NCBI GenBank assembly: GCA_963813895.1
Contig: CAWFAS010000005.1
Span: 62,001-126,000, forward strand
From: DASZWJ01 sp963813895
GTDB taxonomy: Bacteria > Pseudomonadota > Gammaproteobacteria > JAURND01
Length of the DNA: 64,000 bases
Reading direction: 5' to 3'
In this document: positions 18,806 through 27,146 of the stretch, in pieces
Layout of the letters: every line of letters starts with the position of its first letter
Numbering within the stretch: the first letter of the stretch is position 1
Notes under the pieces: generated by a model
Databases searched by the model: none
Told to the model about the DNA's origin: nothing
The model's input: only the letters and a program-made list of their open reading frames with translations
Program-made: the position numbers and the translations under genes

Positions 18806-18985
18806 TGTATTAGATTTAGTGAAAGCACTGTATCCCTCTCTTCTTTTTAAGAAAGCACTGTATCCCCTCTCCCTACCCCTCTCCCGCAAGGGGAGAGGGG
18901 ATACAGTGCGAGAGGGATACAGTGCTTTCACACACAGCAGGTGTGAATTCAACAATGCGTCCGCAAAAGGAGAGAGGAACTATCA
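18806..18985. repeat. R2 hairpin cluster upstream of the efflux operon
   Basis: GTGAAAGCACTGTATCCCTC near 18818 is matched by the complement ending about 18932. Inside is a tighter hairpin, GCACTGTATCCCCTCTCC against GGAGAGGGGATACAGTGC, around a CCCGCAAGGGG turn. It lies between the divergent TolC-like gene and queC, just upstream of the efflux operon start. Nothing else is seen in 18795-19030. Confidence 0.82.
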
Positions 18986-19036
18986 CACTTAACGGACAAC
19001 TATATCGCAAGCAGGTCAGTGATACACGGAATTATC

Positions 19037-19063
19037 TTGTGTTATTATCGCTTTTTGTATAAT
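19037..19063 (+). promoter_or_regulatory. Probable sigma-70 promoter of queC
   Basis: A perfect TATAAT -10 box at 19058-19063 follows TTGTGT at 19037-19042, with a short 15-base spacer. The predicted start near 19070 leaves a leader of only about 30 bases, too short for a preQ1 riboswitch. Confidence 0.45.
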
Positions 19064-19101
19064 GATTAGCAATAAAATGTATACATTATAAAGGAGGCTC
19101 A

Positions 19102-19782
19102 ATGAAAAAAGCAGTAATTTTATTATCTGGCGGACTGGATTCTACAACTTGTTTAGCCATTGCAAAAGCGGCTGGATTTGCGTGTTATGCCTTGACATTT
19201 AACTACGCACAAAGGAATAAAGTGGAATTGTCTGCAGCAAAAAATATTATTAAAAATTATGCTGTTAAAGAACATAAAATCATAGAGCTGCCGATTGGAC
19301 AATTTGGTGGTTCAGCGTTGACAGATCATAAAATTGCAGTGCCGGATTATCAAGGAACGGCAGCAATTCCCGTCACTTATGTGCCAGCGCGTAATACGAT
19401 ATTTTTAGCTATTGCTTTAGGTTGGGCGGAAGTTTTGGGGGCTAATGATATTTTTATTGGCAGTAGCGCAGTAGATTACTCCGGCTATCCAGATTGCCGC
19501 CCGGAATATTTTGCTGCATTTCAGCAGCTGGCTAATCTTGCGACCAAAGCGGGCGTTGAAGGTGCTCAATGTAAAATACATACTCCGTTAATAAATCTTT
19601 CTAAGGCGCAGACGATTTTGCGTGGTTTGGAGTTGGGTGTGGATTATGCCACTACCATCAGCTGCTATCAGGCAGATTCTGTGGGTCATGCCTGTGGGAG
19701 ATGTGATAGTTGTGAGCTGCGCAAAAAAGGTTTTGTGGCCGCGGGTGTTACGGATCCCACCCGTTATTATGAGGATGTGTAA
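19102..19782 (+). CDS. queC: 7-cyano-7-deazaguanine synthase
   Basis: Makes preQ0 from 7-carboxy-7-deazaguanine and ammonia with ATP, on the way to queuosine in tRNA. The 226 residues have the PP-loop ATP-pyrophosphatase motif LSGGLDSTT (8-16) and the C-terminal zinc-site cysteines in SCYQADSVGHACGRCDSC (about 187-204), as in QueC. FIGSSAVDYSGYPDCRPEYF is also characteristic. The start has a strong AAAGGAGG seven bases upstream. Other queuosine genes are not in the window. Its last 16 bases overlap the end of the convergent gene at 19767-20300. Confidence 0.97.
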   Translation: MKKAVILLSGGLDSTTCLAIAKAAGFACYALTFNYAQRNKVELSAAKNIIKNYAVKEHKIIELPIGQFGGSALTDHKIAVPDYQGTAAIPVTYVPARNTIFLAIALGWAEVLGANDIFIGSSAVDYSGYPDCRPEYFAAFQQLANLATKAGVEGAQCKIHTPLINLSKAQTILRGLELGVDYATTISCYQADSVGHACGRCDSCELRKKGFVAAGVTDPTRYYEDV

Positions 19783-20300
19783 AGCACGCTATTTGGGGGA
19801 GAGATATCTTCAGGTGTTACTGGTAATAGAGGCGTAGTAGATGTAGAGGTTTCCCTAGAGGCTGTTGAAAAAGGGAATGCAGGAGTATAAGGGATTTTAT
19901 TATCCTGGGTTTGGCTAGAATTATTAAGTCCTATTTGTTGCAACCTATCCAACTGCGTTTCGTAAAATTCCAGCATTTCGCTTTTAACTCGCAACTCATT
20001 TTTCCAATTCTGAGCGGTATAAATGCAAATGAGAGGTATCAGTGTTAAAAGCGAGGTAAACATTGCTCCTGTAAATAGAGATTGAGTGCTGGGGTCATTA
20101 GGCGAATTGTGCACGCGGGCGCCAGCAGGGATCCATACGGCTGTGTTCACCAGACCCATTAATTTAAGTGCACTATCGTAACCTTTTATCTTAATTTTTA
20201 ATTGAGCTATTTCCCATTCTACAGTTCCTATATTCCTTTCTAAGCTCGCTATATTACGATTTAATTGATCTCTGGTTAGCTTTTGCTCAGACATATTCAA
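19767..20300 (-). CDS. Hypothetical coiled-coil membrane protein
   Basis: I do not recognise this 177-residue protein. Residues 5-45 (LTRDQLNRNIASLERNIGTV onward) are a predicted coiled coil. A hydrophobic segment lies about residues 74-95 (LFTGAMFTSLLTLIPLICIY), followed by a second short coiled coil (LEFYETQLDRLQQIG) and a Ser/Thr/Pro-rich tail of about 50 residues (SRETSTSTTPLLPVTPED). This layout, helical region then low-complexity Ser/Thr/Pro tail, is shared with the proteins at 34136-36973 and 46274-47098. The ATG at 20300 or 20294 could start it. It is 25 bases downstream of artM on the same strand, so it may be transcribed with the arginine operon, and overlaps queC tail-to-tail by 16 bases. 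Confidence 0.6.
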   Translation of the reverse strand: MNMSEQKLTRDQLNRNIASLERNIGTVEWEIAQLKIKIKGYDSALKLMGLVNTAVWIPAGARVHNSPNDPSTQSLFTGAMFTSLLTLIPLICIYTAQNWKNELRVKSEMLEFYETQLDRLQQIGLNNSSQTQDNKIPYTPAFPFSTASRETSTSTTPLLPVTPEDISPPNSVLYTSS

Positions 20301-20325
20301 TACCTCTCAATACCGCGAGCCGGAG

Positions 20326-21003
20326 TTAATTCGGCTGTAAATATACATTTGCCCGCCGTTCAAATAATTTAAACAAGCCAACCAGGATCACATTCAGGCA
20401 CAAATATAAAACTCCCGCAACACATAAAAATTCCATAGTGGCATAAGTTTTAGCAATAATCTGATTAGTGACGCCCATTAAATCAAGCAAGGTAATGGTG
20501 CTCGCCAGCGAAGTCCCTTTTAACATCATAATGACTTCATTGGAATAAGCCGGTAATGCCATGCGAATAGCGCGGGGCAAGATAATGCGACGTAACATTA
20601 GCATTTTTGACATACCAAGGGCATGACAGGCAGCAATTTCATTTTCAGGTACCGATGCGATCGCACCTTTAAGTAAAACGGTGGTATAGGCTGAGGTGTT
20701 AAGAGCAAAGGCAATTACAGCACAAGCAAAGGGCTCACGCAGTATTACCCATAAGGGTGACTCTTTGAGCCAGTCAAATTGACCCGTGCCATAGTAAATC
20801 AGAAAAATTTGTACCAACAGGGGAGTGCCGCGCATAAAGAACACAAATACATTAACGGGGGCACGCAAATAAGCCTGTTTAGAGATGGCAGCCACGGTCA
20901 TGAATAGCGCCAATACCAGACCCAATGCCAGCGCGCACACCATGAGGGAGACAGTCACCATGAGTCCATGAAGAAAATTAGGTAAGTAGGCGATTAAATT
21001 CAT
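20326..21003 (-). CDS. artM: Arginine ABC transporter permease
   Basis: One of two inner-membrane permease subunits for basic amino acid uptake. The 225 residues show five hydrophobic segments and the EAA loop that contacts the ATPase: ASVPENEIAACHALGMSKML (about residues 124-143). Its N-terminus begins MNLIAYLPNFLHGLMVTVSL, typical for the HisM/ArtM type. The start overlaps the artQ stop by four bases (ATGA arrangement), showing translational coupling. Last of the four art genes. Confidence 0.9.
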   Translation of the reverse strand: MNLIAYLPNFLHGLMVTVSLMVCALALGLVLALFMTVAAISKQAYLRAPVNVFVFFMRGTPLLVQIFLIYYGTGQFDWLKESPLWVILREPFACAVIAFALNTSAYTTVLLKGAIASVPENEIAACHALGMSKMLMLRRIILPRAIRMALPAYSNEVIMMLKGTSLASTITLLDLMGVTNQIIAKTYATMEFLCVAGVLYLCLNVILVGLFKLFERRANVYLQPN

Positions 21004-21674
21004 TGTTGTATGTGCCTAGTAGCATTAGCAGAAAGTTTGCTCATAATCCATTGAGAGAATGAGGTCATAACCAAGTACAAAAAGGCAGCCGTTAAGAAAA
21101 ACACAAATGGCTGGTGAGTGGTTGAAGCGGCTACCTGAGATTTATTCATTAAATCAGCCAGGCCGATCAGTGAGACCAATGCGGTATCTTTAAGGAGGAC
21201 CAGCCATAAATTGCTAAGTCCCGGCAGGGCGTGTCGCCAGGCTTGTGGGAGTTGGATACGTTTAAATATGAGCCACTGGTTTAATCCTAAAGCGCGGGCC
21301 GCCTCAATCTGACCGATAGGAATTGCCAAGAAAGCGCCGCGAAATACCTGTGAAGCATAGGAGCCAAATATCAGTGCCAGTCCCACGACACCCGCAACAA
21401 ATGCAGAAACATTGATATAGTGGCCCGCTAAGGAGGTAAGTAATAAGGTGCCACCAAAATAGATAAAAAAGAGAACCAATAATTCAGGTACGCCACGGAC
21501 AATGGAGATAAGGGCGGTAGCAAGATAACGCAACCAACGCCATTTACAAGACTCAAGCAGAGCACCAAGCAACCCTAAGATTAGCCCTAAGACCAATGAA
21601 CAGCAGGCGACTTGGATCGTAATCCAAGCGCCTGACAGAATCTGTGGAAAATATCCGGAATATATATTCATCAA
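21000..21674 (-). CDS. artQ: Arginine ABC transporter permease
   Basis: Partner permease of artM. The 224 residues have about five membrane segments and the EAA loop AIPIGQIEAARALGLNQWLI (about residues 124-143). IVRGVPELLVLFFIYFGG is the family's conserved periplasm-side stretch. Its start overlaps the end of the binding-protein gene by four bases and its stop overlaps artM by four, so artJ-artQ-artM form one tightly coupled unit. Confidence 0.9.
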   Translation of the reverse strand: MMNIYSGYFPQILSGAWITIQVACCSLVLGLILGLLGALLESCKWRWLRYLATALISIVRGVPELLVLFFIYFGGTLLLTSLAGHYINVSAFVAGVVGLALIFGSYASQVFRGAFLAIPIGQIEAARALGLNQWLIFKRIQLPQAWRHALPGLSNLWLVLLKDTALVSLIGLADLMNKSQVAASTTHQPFVFFLTAAFLYLVMTSFSQWIMSKLSANATRHIQQ

Positions 21675-22435
21675 TGCTCAGGAAAATAGGTGTCATTCAA
21701 TTTTTGATAGATACCTTCCTGTTTGATTTTTGTAAGAGCTGCATTAAATGCATTAACTAACTCTGTATTCCCTTTTTTTACTGCGATGGCGTAGCCTATG
21801 CCAAACATTTTAGGATTATTAATGGCTTCACCCACTAAGCCATATTTTTTTTCAGTGTTGTGTTTATTTAACCAATCGGTTATGGAGGGGGTATCCCCAA
21901 TAATGGCATCTACACGCCCAGAGGTTAAATCTAATAAGGCATCCTGAATGCTGGTATAAGTTTTAATTTTTATTGAATCACCGTATTCAGTGGCCAAGTA
22001 TTGTTCGTAAGTAGTGCCGCCTTGAACACCAATAATTTTACCTTTTAATCCCTCAGGAGAAATCGACAGGTGACTTGCAATGGGTGCGACAAAACTGGCG
22101 GTAGCAGCAAGATAAGGATCCGTAAAATCAACCTGTTGTTTCCTTGCGTCAGTAATGCCGAGCGCTCCGATCAATGCGTTAAATTTTCCTAATTTTAAGC
22201 TAGGTATGAGGCTGTCCCAGGGCTGATTGCTGAAGGTACATTGCACTTTCATTTCTTTACATAAAGCATTAGCTAAATCAATGTCATAACCTTGGATATG
22301 GCCTGCAGCGTCTATATATTCAAAGGGTGGGTAAGTAGCTTCAGTGGCGAATGTAATAGTCTGGGGTATGTCAGCGAAAGCGGATTGGCTAAGAGAGAAA
22401 GAAGCGAGCACGCAAGCCCAGAATAGTTTTTTCAT
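21671..22435 (-). CDS. artJ: Periplasmic arginine/basic amino acid-binding protein
   Basis: Captures the amino acid in the periplasm and delivers it to ArtQM. The 254 residues start with a signal peptide (MKKLFWACVLASFSLSQSAFA, cleavage likely after AFA at 21). Family-3 solute-binding motifs follow: ATEATYPPFEYIDAAG (about 31-46), GYDIDLANALCKEM and FDALIG-like FNALIGALGITDARKQQVDF. Two cysteines (in LCKEMKVQC) could form the disulfide seen in relatives. GIGYAIAVKKGN lies near the C-terminus. Ligand specificity for arginine is inferred from similarity and the adjacent argR. Confidence 0.9.
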   Translation of the reverse strand: MKKLFWACVLASFSLSQSAFADIPQTITFATEATYPPFEYIDAAGHIQGYDIDLANALCKEMKVQCTFSNQPWDSLIPSLKLGKFNALIGALGITDARKQQVDFTDPYLAATASFVAPIASHLSISPEGLKGKIIGVQGGTTYEQYLATEYGDSIKIKTYTSIQDALLDLTSGRVDAIIGDTPSITDWLNKHNTEKKYGLVGEAINNPKMFGIGYAIAVKKGNTELVNAFNAALTKIKQEGIYQKLNDTYFPEH

Positions 22436-22513
22436 TTATTGTAATCTCCAAATAGATGGTGGGTGTTTAGTAAGATTGTAACATTATATATCCAGAAGCC
22501 GTCATCCTCGTAT

Positions 22514-22617
22514 AGCTGTCATCCTGAACGTACCGAGCCGCGACTGTTAGGGAGCGTTTATTGAACAACGTAAACGCTCCCTAACAGTCGCGGCTCGGTA
22601 CGTTCAGGCCGACAGCT
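22514..22617. repeat. R4 palindromic element inside the art operon
   Basis: AGCTGTCATCCTGAACGTAC and GAGCCGCGACTGTTAGGGAG form the left arm; the right arm is their inverse. The loop is about 14 bases. It separates artP from artJ and would form a stable hairpin in the operon mRNA, possibly an attenuator or stability element. Other copies: 46174-46265, 48599-48700; ends only at 34051-34130. Confidence 0.93.
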
Positions 22618-22619
22618 AA

Positions 22620-23378
22620 TTAATGCTGCACCGCCTCCAAAAACCGTGCAAAGCGGCTAGTCCTGGGATTCTTAAACATTTCTTGAGCCCCTCCCTGCTC
22701 CACAATAATTCCTTGATCCAAAAAAATAGCCTGAGAAGCAACGTTGCGGGCAAACCCTAGTTCATGTGTAGCTACCAGCATAGTCATACCTTCCGCCGCC
22801 AATGATTGCATTACCCCCAATACTTCGCCCACCATTTCAGGATCCAGTGCGGAGGTGGGCTCATCAAATAACATAATCTCAGGCTTCATCATTAAAGCTC
22901 GAGCAATGGCGGCGCGTTGTTGTTGACCGCCCGACAATTGTATGGGGTATTGATCTTTTTTATCTTGCAATCCTACTTTTTTTAGTAAACCTTCTGCTTG
23001 TTTAATTGCCGCCAACTTGGATTTTTTTAATACGTACACGGGTGCTTCGATCAGATTTTCCAGCACGGTCTTATGGGCCCAAAGATTAAATTGTTGGAAA
23101 ACCATACCAATTTTAAGGCGCAATTTGGTAGTTTCTTTATACGATAGCGGGTGGGGTTTATCTGGCTCAAAGGCTAGTATTTGATTGTCGACTTGGATGA
23201 TGCCAGCATCTGGTGTTGTGAGCAGATTGATACATCGTAGTAAAGTACTTTTACCAGAGCCGCTACTGCCCATCAAAGCGACTACATCACCGGTTTTAGC
23301 CGTAAAAGATACTCCCTTCAAGATTTGTTGATCCTTAAAGGATTTATGTAATCCTTGTATTGCGATTTTAGGTTGCAT
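22620..23378 (-). CDS. artP: Arginine ABC transporter ATPase
   Basis: Energises basic amino acid import on the cytoplasmic face. The 252 residues contain Walker A GSSGSGKST (about 38-46), the Q-loop MVFQQFNLW, the signature LSGGQQQR (about 148), Walker B IMLFDEPTSALD and the switch VATHELGF. The stretch FNLWAHKTVLENLIEAPV is typical of the ArtP/HisP group. First gene of the operon; the next gene is 184 bases away across an R4 hairpin, so stoichiometry of ATPase to binding protein could be set by the hairpin. argR is divergent upstream. Confidence 0.93.
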   Translation of the reverse strand: MQPKIAIQGLHKSFKDQQILKGVSFTAKTGDVVALMGSSGSGKSTLLRCINLLTTPDAGIIQVDNQILAFEPDKPHPLSYKETTKLRLKIGMVFQQFNLWAHKTVLENLIEAPVYVLKKSKLAAIKQAEGLLKKVGLQDKKDQYPIQLSGGQQQRAAIARALMMKPEIMLFDEPTSALDPEMVGEVLGVMQSLAAEGMTMLVATHELGFARNVASQAIFLDQGIIVEQGGAQEMFKNPRTSRFARFLEAVQH

Positions 23379-23400
23379 AAGGCAGAAATCCTGGAAGTCT

Positions 23401-23487
23401 AAGGGGTCAAGTATTCACATGACACTTGCCATATCTCATAGAGGTCACAGTCACACGGGCAAGTGTCATGTGAATACTTGACCCCTT
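23401..23487. repeat. Inverted repeat in the artP-argR divergent region
   Basis: AAGGGGTCAAGTATTCACAT and GACACTTGCC form an arm of 30 bases, repeated in inverse at 23458-23487. The same outer motif GGGGTCAAGTATTCAC occurs once more at about 58525. It lies where the artP promoter or ArgR operators would be expected; no clear TGAAT-N4-ATTCA ARG box was found. Confidence 0.88.
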
Positions 23488-23650
23488 ACCGTCTAAAATC
23501 ACATAAGCAATATGCCCATGTCAAGCCGCTTTTTTGATTTTTAAGTTAGTTTCAGGTAATAATTACCAGAAATTAAAGGGCAGACTAAGGATAGCTAAAA
23601 GTTTTGCTTAATATATACTCAAAGGGTTTGCAACCTAGGTGTTAATTTAT

Positions 23651-24139
23651 ATGAATAATATCACCTCTGACGTAGCAGATTCGCCGTCATCCTTAAAGCT
23701 ACTCAATGCACTTAAAAATTTATTGATTTCTGGGACAGCCGGCACCCAGGAAGAAATTAAACAAACTTTGCAACAACAAGGTTTTCACGTTAATCAGTCG
23801 AAAATATCACGCTTGTTGCGCAGGCTAGGCGCCATAAAAGTCACTAATGAGCGGGGAGAAAGCAGCTATTCTTTGTCGCAGGACTTACCAGTGACCTCAA
23901 CGCAGGGCGCCTTATCCCAGTTGATTATTGATGTAATAGCCAATGAAGCGTTGATTGTAATCCGCACTAATCCCGGCTCTGCTTCTTTAATTGCCGGTCT
24001 TTTGGATCGCCTGAAAGTAGAATTGGGAATTCTTGGGACAGTGGCAGGGGATGATACATTGTTTGTGGCTCCGCGTTCGATTAAAACGATCAATCAGACG
24101 TTGGCTGCTGTGAAGAAGCGGTTGTATGGTGAGGGTTGA
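23651..24139 (+). CDS. argR: Arginine repressor
   Basis: Hexameric regulator that binds operators with arginine as corepressor. From ATG 23651 it is 162 residues, close to the usual 150-160. The N-terminal winged helix carries AGTQEEIKQTLQQQGFHVNQ (about 31-50) and SKISRLLRRLGAIKV, the latter matching the ArgR recognition helix. The C-terminal core has VIRTNPGSASLIAGLLDR and LGTVAGDDTLFVAPRS, which form the arginine-binding trimer interface (GTVAGDDT). A GTG at 23639 would add four residues but has no better ribosome site. Its position divergent from art genes supports control of arginine uptake. Confidence 0.93.
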   Translation: MNNITSDVADSPSSLKLLNALKNLLISGTAGTQEEIKQTLQQQGFHVNQSKISRLLRRLGAIKVTNERGESSYSLSQDLPVTSTQGALSQLIIDVIANEALIVIRTNPGSASLIAGLLDRLKVELGILGTVAGDDTLFVAPRSIKTINQTLAAVKKRLYGEG

Positions 24140-24252
24140 AAACAAGGGAGATTGGGAATTAGGTTCTATATTTTAAGCTTCTATTGGCTTTCGTTTATTG
24201 CGCCGAATAATTACGTAGTTTTAAATTAATATAAAAAAGAGGAGTCGAGTAT

Positions 24253-24471
24253 ATGAGAAAGATTTTATCTACAGCATTGATCGTTATAGGCAGCATTATT
24301 AGCACGGGTTGCGGGCATACCATAACCAAACAAGATGTGGGCATGGTAGGTGGTGGAGTAGCAGGTGGTTATGTGGGTAATGCACTGACTGGCGGCAGCA
24401 CACTGGGGACAATCGGTGGTACATTAGGTGGGGCATACATTGGGAGCCAGGTAGCAAATAATGTTAACTAA
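24253..24471 (+). CDS. Small glycine-zipper lipoprotein
   Basis: A 72-residue protein with a lipoprotein signal, MRKILSTALIVIGSIISTGC, whose lipobox ISTGC puts the lipidated cysteine at residue 20. The mature part is a glycine-zipper of the 17-kDa surface antigen/SlyB type (VGMVGGGVAGGYVGNALTG and LGTIGGTLGGAYIGSQVA), expected to associate with the outer membrane. AGAGGAG lies just upstream of the ATG. The stop overlaps the hemH start by 11 bases, so the two are probably co-translated although functionally unrelated. Confidence 0.82.
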   Translation: MRKILSTALIVIGSIISTGCGHTITKQDVGMVGGGVAGGYVGNALTGGSTLGTIGGTLGGAYIGSQVANNVN

Positions 24472-25480
24472 CCCTAGATCCATAGGTATTTTATTAACCA
24501 ATTTGGGCACCCCGTCGGCGCCCACCCCCAAAGCAGTAAGACGTTACTTGAATGAGTTTCTCAGTGATACCCGTATCGTTGAATTACCGCGTTGGCAATG
24601 GTGGCCATTGTTGCAGGGGATTATATTACCGCTGCGGTGTCGTTATTCCGCCCGGCTCTATAAATCCATCTGGAGCGAACGGGGTTCTCCATTATTGCAT
24701 TTTGCTAAACTGCAAGTGAGTGGCCTTGCGGCAATTTTAAAAGAAAAATATGGTGAGTCGGTTAAGGTGGTCTTGGGGATGCGCTACGGGGAACCTTCAA
24801 TTGCCAGCGCCTTGGAAGAATTGCGCTCGGCAGGGGTAGAAAAGATTATTGTATTTCCTTTGTATCCGCAGTATGCATCAGCCACGACGGGTTCAACGTT
24901 CGATTGTGTTGCGCGTACCCTGCAAACTTGGCGTTTTATTCCTGCCCTGCATTTAATTAATCACTACGCCGACAATCCCTATTACATTAAAGCCCTTGTG
25001 GCACGTCTACAAAGCCATTGGCAGGAAAATTCACCTGGTGAGCATCTCTTGTTCTCTTTTCATGGCATACCTAAACGCAGCATTGAACAAGGTGATCCTT
25101 ATTATAATCAGTGCCACAAGACAGTATCCCTGGTGACACAGGCGCTTAATTTAAATCCAGACAAATGGCAGCTAGTGTTTCAGTCGCGTTTTGGTCGGCA
25201 ACAGTGGCTTCAGCCTTACTGTGATATAACGTTAAAAAATCTACCGCGCACTGGAGTTAAAACAGTCGATATTATTTGTCCTGGGTTTTCTGCTGACTGT
25301 TTAGAAACATTGGAAGAAATTGTTGAAAGAAATAAAGAGGTTTTTATCAGAGCCGGGGGTACGCGTTTAAATTATATCCCCGCATTAAATGACCAACAGC
25401 AACATTTGCAGGCATTAGCTGAAATAGTAATGCCATTTATTAACGGAAACATTGAGCGTATTTTCCAGTCTAGAGAATAA
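24461..25480 (+). CDS. hemH: Ferrochelatase
   Basis: Inserts ferrous iron into protoporphyrin IX, the last step of haem synthesis. The 339 residues match bacterial ferrochelatases. GILLTNLGTPSAPTPKAVRR is the conserved N-terminal stretch. The catalytic histidine is in LFSFHGIPKRS (about residue 205), with GDPYYNQCHKT and FQSRFGRQQWLQPY after it, and CPGFSADCLETLEEI supplies the second active-site acid. The start overlaps the upstream lipoprotein stop. Five bases downstream is the BON lipoprotein gene, suggesting a three-gene unit. Confidence 0.96.
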   Translation: MLTNPRSIGILLTNLGTPSAPTPKAVRRYLNEFLSDTRIVELPRWQWWPLLQGIILPLRCRYSARLYKSIWSERGSPLLHFAKLQVSGLAAILKEKYGESVKVVLGMRYGEPSIASALEELRSAGVEKIIVFPLYPQYASATTGSTFDCVARTLQTWRFIPALHLINHYADNPYYIKALVARLQSHWQENSPGEHLLFSFHGIPKRSIEQGDPYYNQCHKTVSLVTQALNLNPDKWQLVFQSRFGRQQWLQPYCDITLKNLPRTGVKTVDIICPGFSADCLETLEEIVERNKEVFIRAGGTRLNYIPALNDQQQHLQALAEIVMPFINGNIERIFQSRE

Positions 25481-25485
25481 AACCT

Positions 25486-25839
25486 ATGAAAACACTATTA
25501 AAATCCGTATTAATTATTGGCTTACCTTTAGCCATCACTGGCTGTATCCCCGTTTTGTTAGGCGGCGGTGCTGCTGCTGGTGGTTATGCGGTAGCTAAAG
25601 ACAATGGTCCTGTGGGTCAATATACAGATGATTCGGTTATTACTAGCAAAGTTAAAGGCAAACTTTTGACGGATAAATATATCAGATCATCCGATATCAG
25701 TGTGGTTACTAACGATGGTGTGGTGACCTTGACCGGTACGGTGCCTACTGTAGAGATGCGTAATCGTGCTATTGATATCGTGAGACATACTAAGGATGTT
25801 AAGGCGGTTAATGTGATTAACTTCAAGGTTGCGAATTAG
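25486..25839 (+). CDS. BON-domain lipoprotein
   Basis: A 117-residue protein with a lipobox signal (IGLPLAITGC, lipidated Cys about residue 20), a short glycine/alanine spacer (LLGGGAAAGGYAVA) and one BON domain (about 46-115) with TDDSVITSKVKGKLLTDKYI and NDGVVTLTGTVPTVEMRNRA. BON domains bind phospholipid surfaces; relatives such as OsmY and DolP act in the envelope but usually have two domains, so this is a single-domain form. The stop codon TAG lies in a fragment of R1 (GTTAGGAAGGGGGCAGC in other copies), so the last residues, KVAN, may derive from repeat insertion. Confidence 0.82.
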   Translation: MKTLLKSVLIIGLPLAITGCIPVLLGGGAAAGGYAVAKDNGPVGQYTDDSVITSKVKGKLLTDKYIRSSDISVVTNDGVVTLTGTVPTVEMRNRAIDIVRHTKDVKAVNVINFKVAN

Positions 25840-25864
25840 GAAGGGGGCAGCTTCTAGTGGCAAC
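25836..25864. repeat. R1 end fragment at the BON gene stop
   Basis: TTAGGAAGGGGGCAGCTTCT followed by AGTGGCAAC matches the right end of full R1 copies. No left half is present. Confidence 0.8.
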
Positions 25865-25927
25865 CCGTATTTTGTACCTCTTTAAGAAGAAAATCCTGCC
25901 CGTAACTATTCAGCACATTCGAGAATT

Positions 25928-26090
25928 GTCATTCCCGCTTTACAGAACCATCCAAGAATGATGGACTTTCAAGCGGGAACCTATTGCCTACCTTTCCATT
26001 AAAACTGCCAGGTGCAGTTAACAATTGGGTTATAGGTTCCCGCCTGAAAGATCAACACGTTCGCTCCAAATTGTGCCAGTGGGAATGACA
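25928..26090. repeat. Imperfect inverted repeat before gpsA
   Basis: CTTTCAAGCGGGAACCTAT at about 25966 pairs with ATAGGTTCCCGCCTGAAAG at about 26031, and outer GTCATTCCC pairs with GGGAATGAC. The gap 25840-26123 holds nothing else I can identify. It lies between convergent genes and could act as a shared terminator-like structure, but no T-run follows. Confidence 0.6.
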
Positions 26091-26123
26091 TTTCCCTGAA
26101 TTTGGTGAATGGTTACTCCTGCC

Positions 26124-27143
26124 CTAATCCAGCTCGCTCTTCGGTTCCCGAGCAAATAAATTCTGAATTGCAGCCTGCACTGGCAAACCCTCAAAGATCA
26201 CTTGGTATATCTGTTCAATAATGGGCATCTCTACACCGAGGTGTTGCGCCAGTTGGTGCACTGCTTTGAGATTATGTACTCCCTCCACCACTTGGCCGAT
26301 TTCCGCTATCGCATTACTTTGACTGTTACCCGAGGCAATAGCTTTCCCAAAGCGCCGGTTGCGTGATTGGTTGTCAGTACAAGTCAATACTAAATCGCCG
26401 ACACCCGCCAGTCCCATAAAAGTCTGGGGTTGGCCGCCCATAGTAGTGCCTAGACGTTGCATTTCCGCCAGTCCGCGGGTGATAAGTGCGCTTAACGCAT
26501 TAATGCCTAATTGTAGACCGTCTACAACTCCTGCCGCGATGGCGAGAATGTTTTTCACTACTCCGCAAACTTCCACGCCGATAATATCTTGCGTAGTGTA
26601 AACGCGAAAATAAGCATTATTACAGCGTGCCGTCAGCGCACTGGCAAATTGAGGATCAGTGCTCGCAACAGTCACAGCAGTAGGGCGCTTTAAAGCCACT
26701 TCCCGAGCAAAGCTTGGACCGGATAATACCGCGGTGGGTAATTTTCCGAGCAGATCTTTAGTCAGTACATGTAATAATCTACCACTTTCTGGATCAAGTC
26801 CTTTCGTGCCCCAGGCCACGCGGGAGTTAGCTGAAAGCTCGGGTTTTATCTGCAATAGTAATTGCTGAAATGCATGACTGGGCACTACGATTAAAATGTC
26901 TTGAACGCCAGCTAAGGCAACGGATAAATTAGCAAATAATTGAAGATTGGCGGGGAAAGCGATGCCTGGGAGATATTGGTCATTGCAGCCAGCCTGCTGC
27001 ATTTGGGCCACATGTTGTGGATTATGGCCCCATAGCCGCACCTGCTGGCCATTATTAGCCAGCAAAATAGCCAAAGCAGTTCCCCAGGAACCTGATCCCA
27101 AAACGGCGATAGGGGCCTCTTGGCTAATGGGTTGTTCACGCAT
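26124..27143 (-). CDS. gpsA: Glycerol-3-phosphate dehydrogenase [NAD(P)+]
   Basis: Reduces dihydroxyacetone phosphate to sn-glycerol 3-phosphate for phospholipid synthesis. The 339 residues contain the nucleotide loop AVLGSGSWGTALAILLANNG (about 13-32), WGTKGLDPESGRL, the signature SGPSFAREVALKRPTAVTVA (about 141-160), and the catalytic lysine in CGVVKNILAIAAGVVDGL (about 189-206). GLAGVGDLVLTCTDNQSRNR is also diagnostic. It follows secB by three bases, keeping the enterobacterial order yibN-grxC-secB-gpsA. Confidence 0.97.
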   Translation of the reverse strand: MREQPISQEAPIAVLGSGSWGTALAILLANNGQQVRLWGHNPQHVAQMQQAGCNDQYLPGIAFPANLQLFANLSVALAGVQDILIVVPSHAFQQLLLQIKPELSANSRVAWGTKGLDPESGRLLHVLTKDLLGKLPTAVLSGPSFAREVALKRPTAVTVASTDPQFASALTARCNNAYFRVYTTQDIIGVEVCGVVKNILAIAAGVVDGLQLGINALSALITRGLAEMQRLGTTMGGQPQTFMGLAGVGDLVLTCTDNQSRNRRFGKAIASGNSQSNAIAEIGQVVEGVHNLKAVHQLAQHLGVEMPIIEQIYQVIFEGLPVQAAIQNLFAREPKSELD

Positions 27144-27146
27144 GTA

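Noticed and set aside
19031..19101. preQ1 riboswitch upstream of queC.
   Set aside because: The probable leader is about 30 bases and lacks a recognisable H-type pseudoknot sequence.
23379..23650. ARG boxes for autoregulation of argR.
   Set aside because: Only partial TGAAT-like halves were found, inside the inverted repeat; too weak to annotate.
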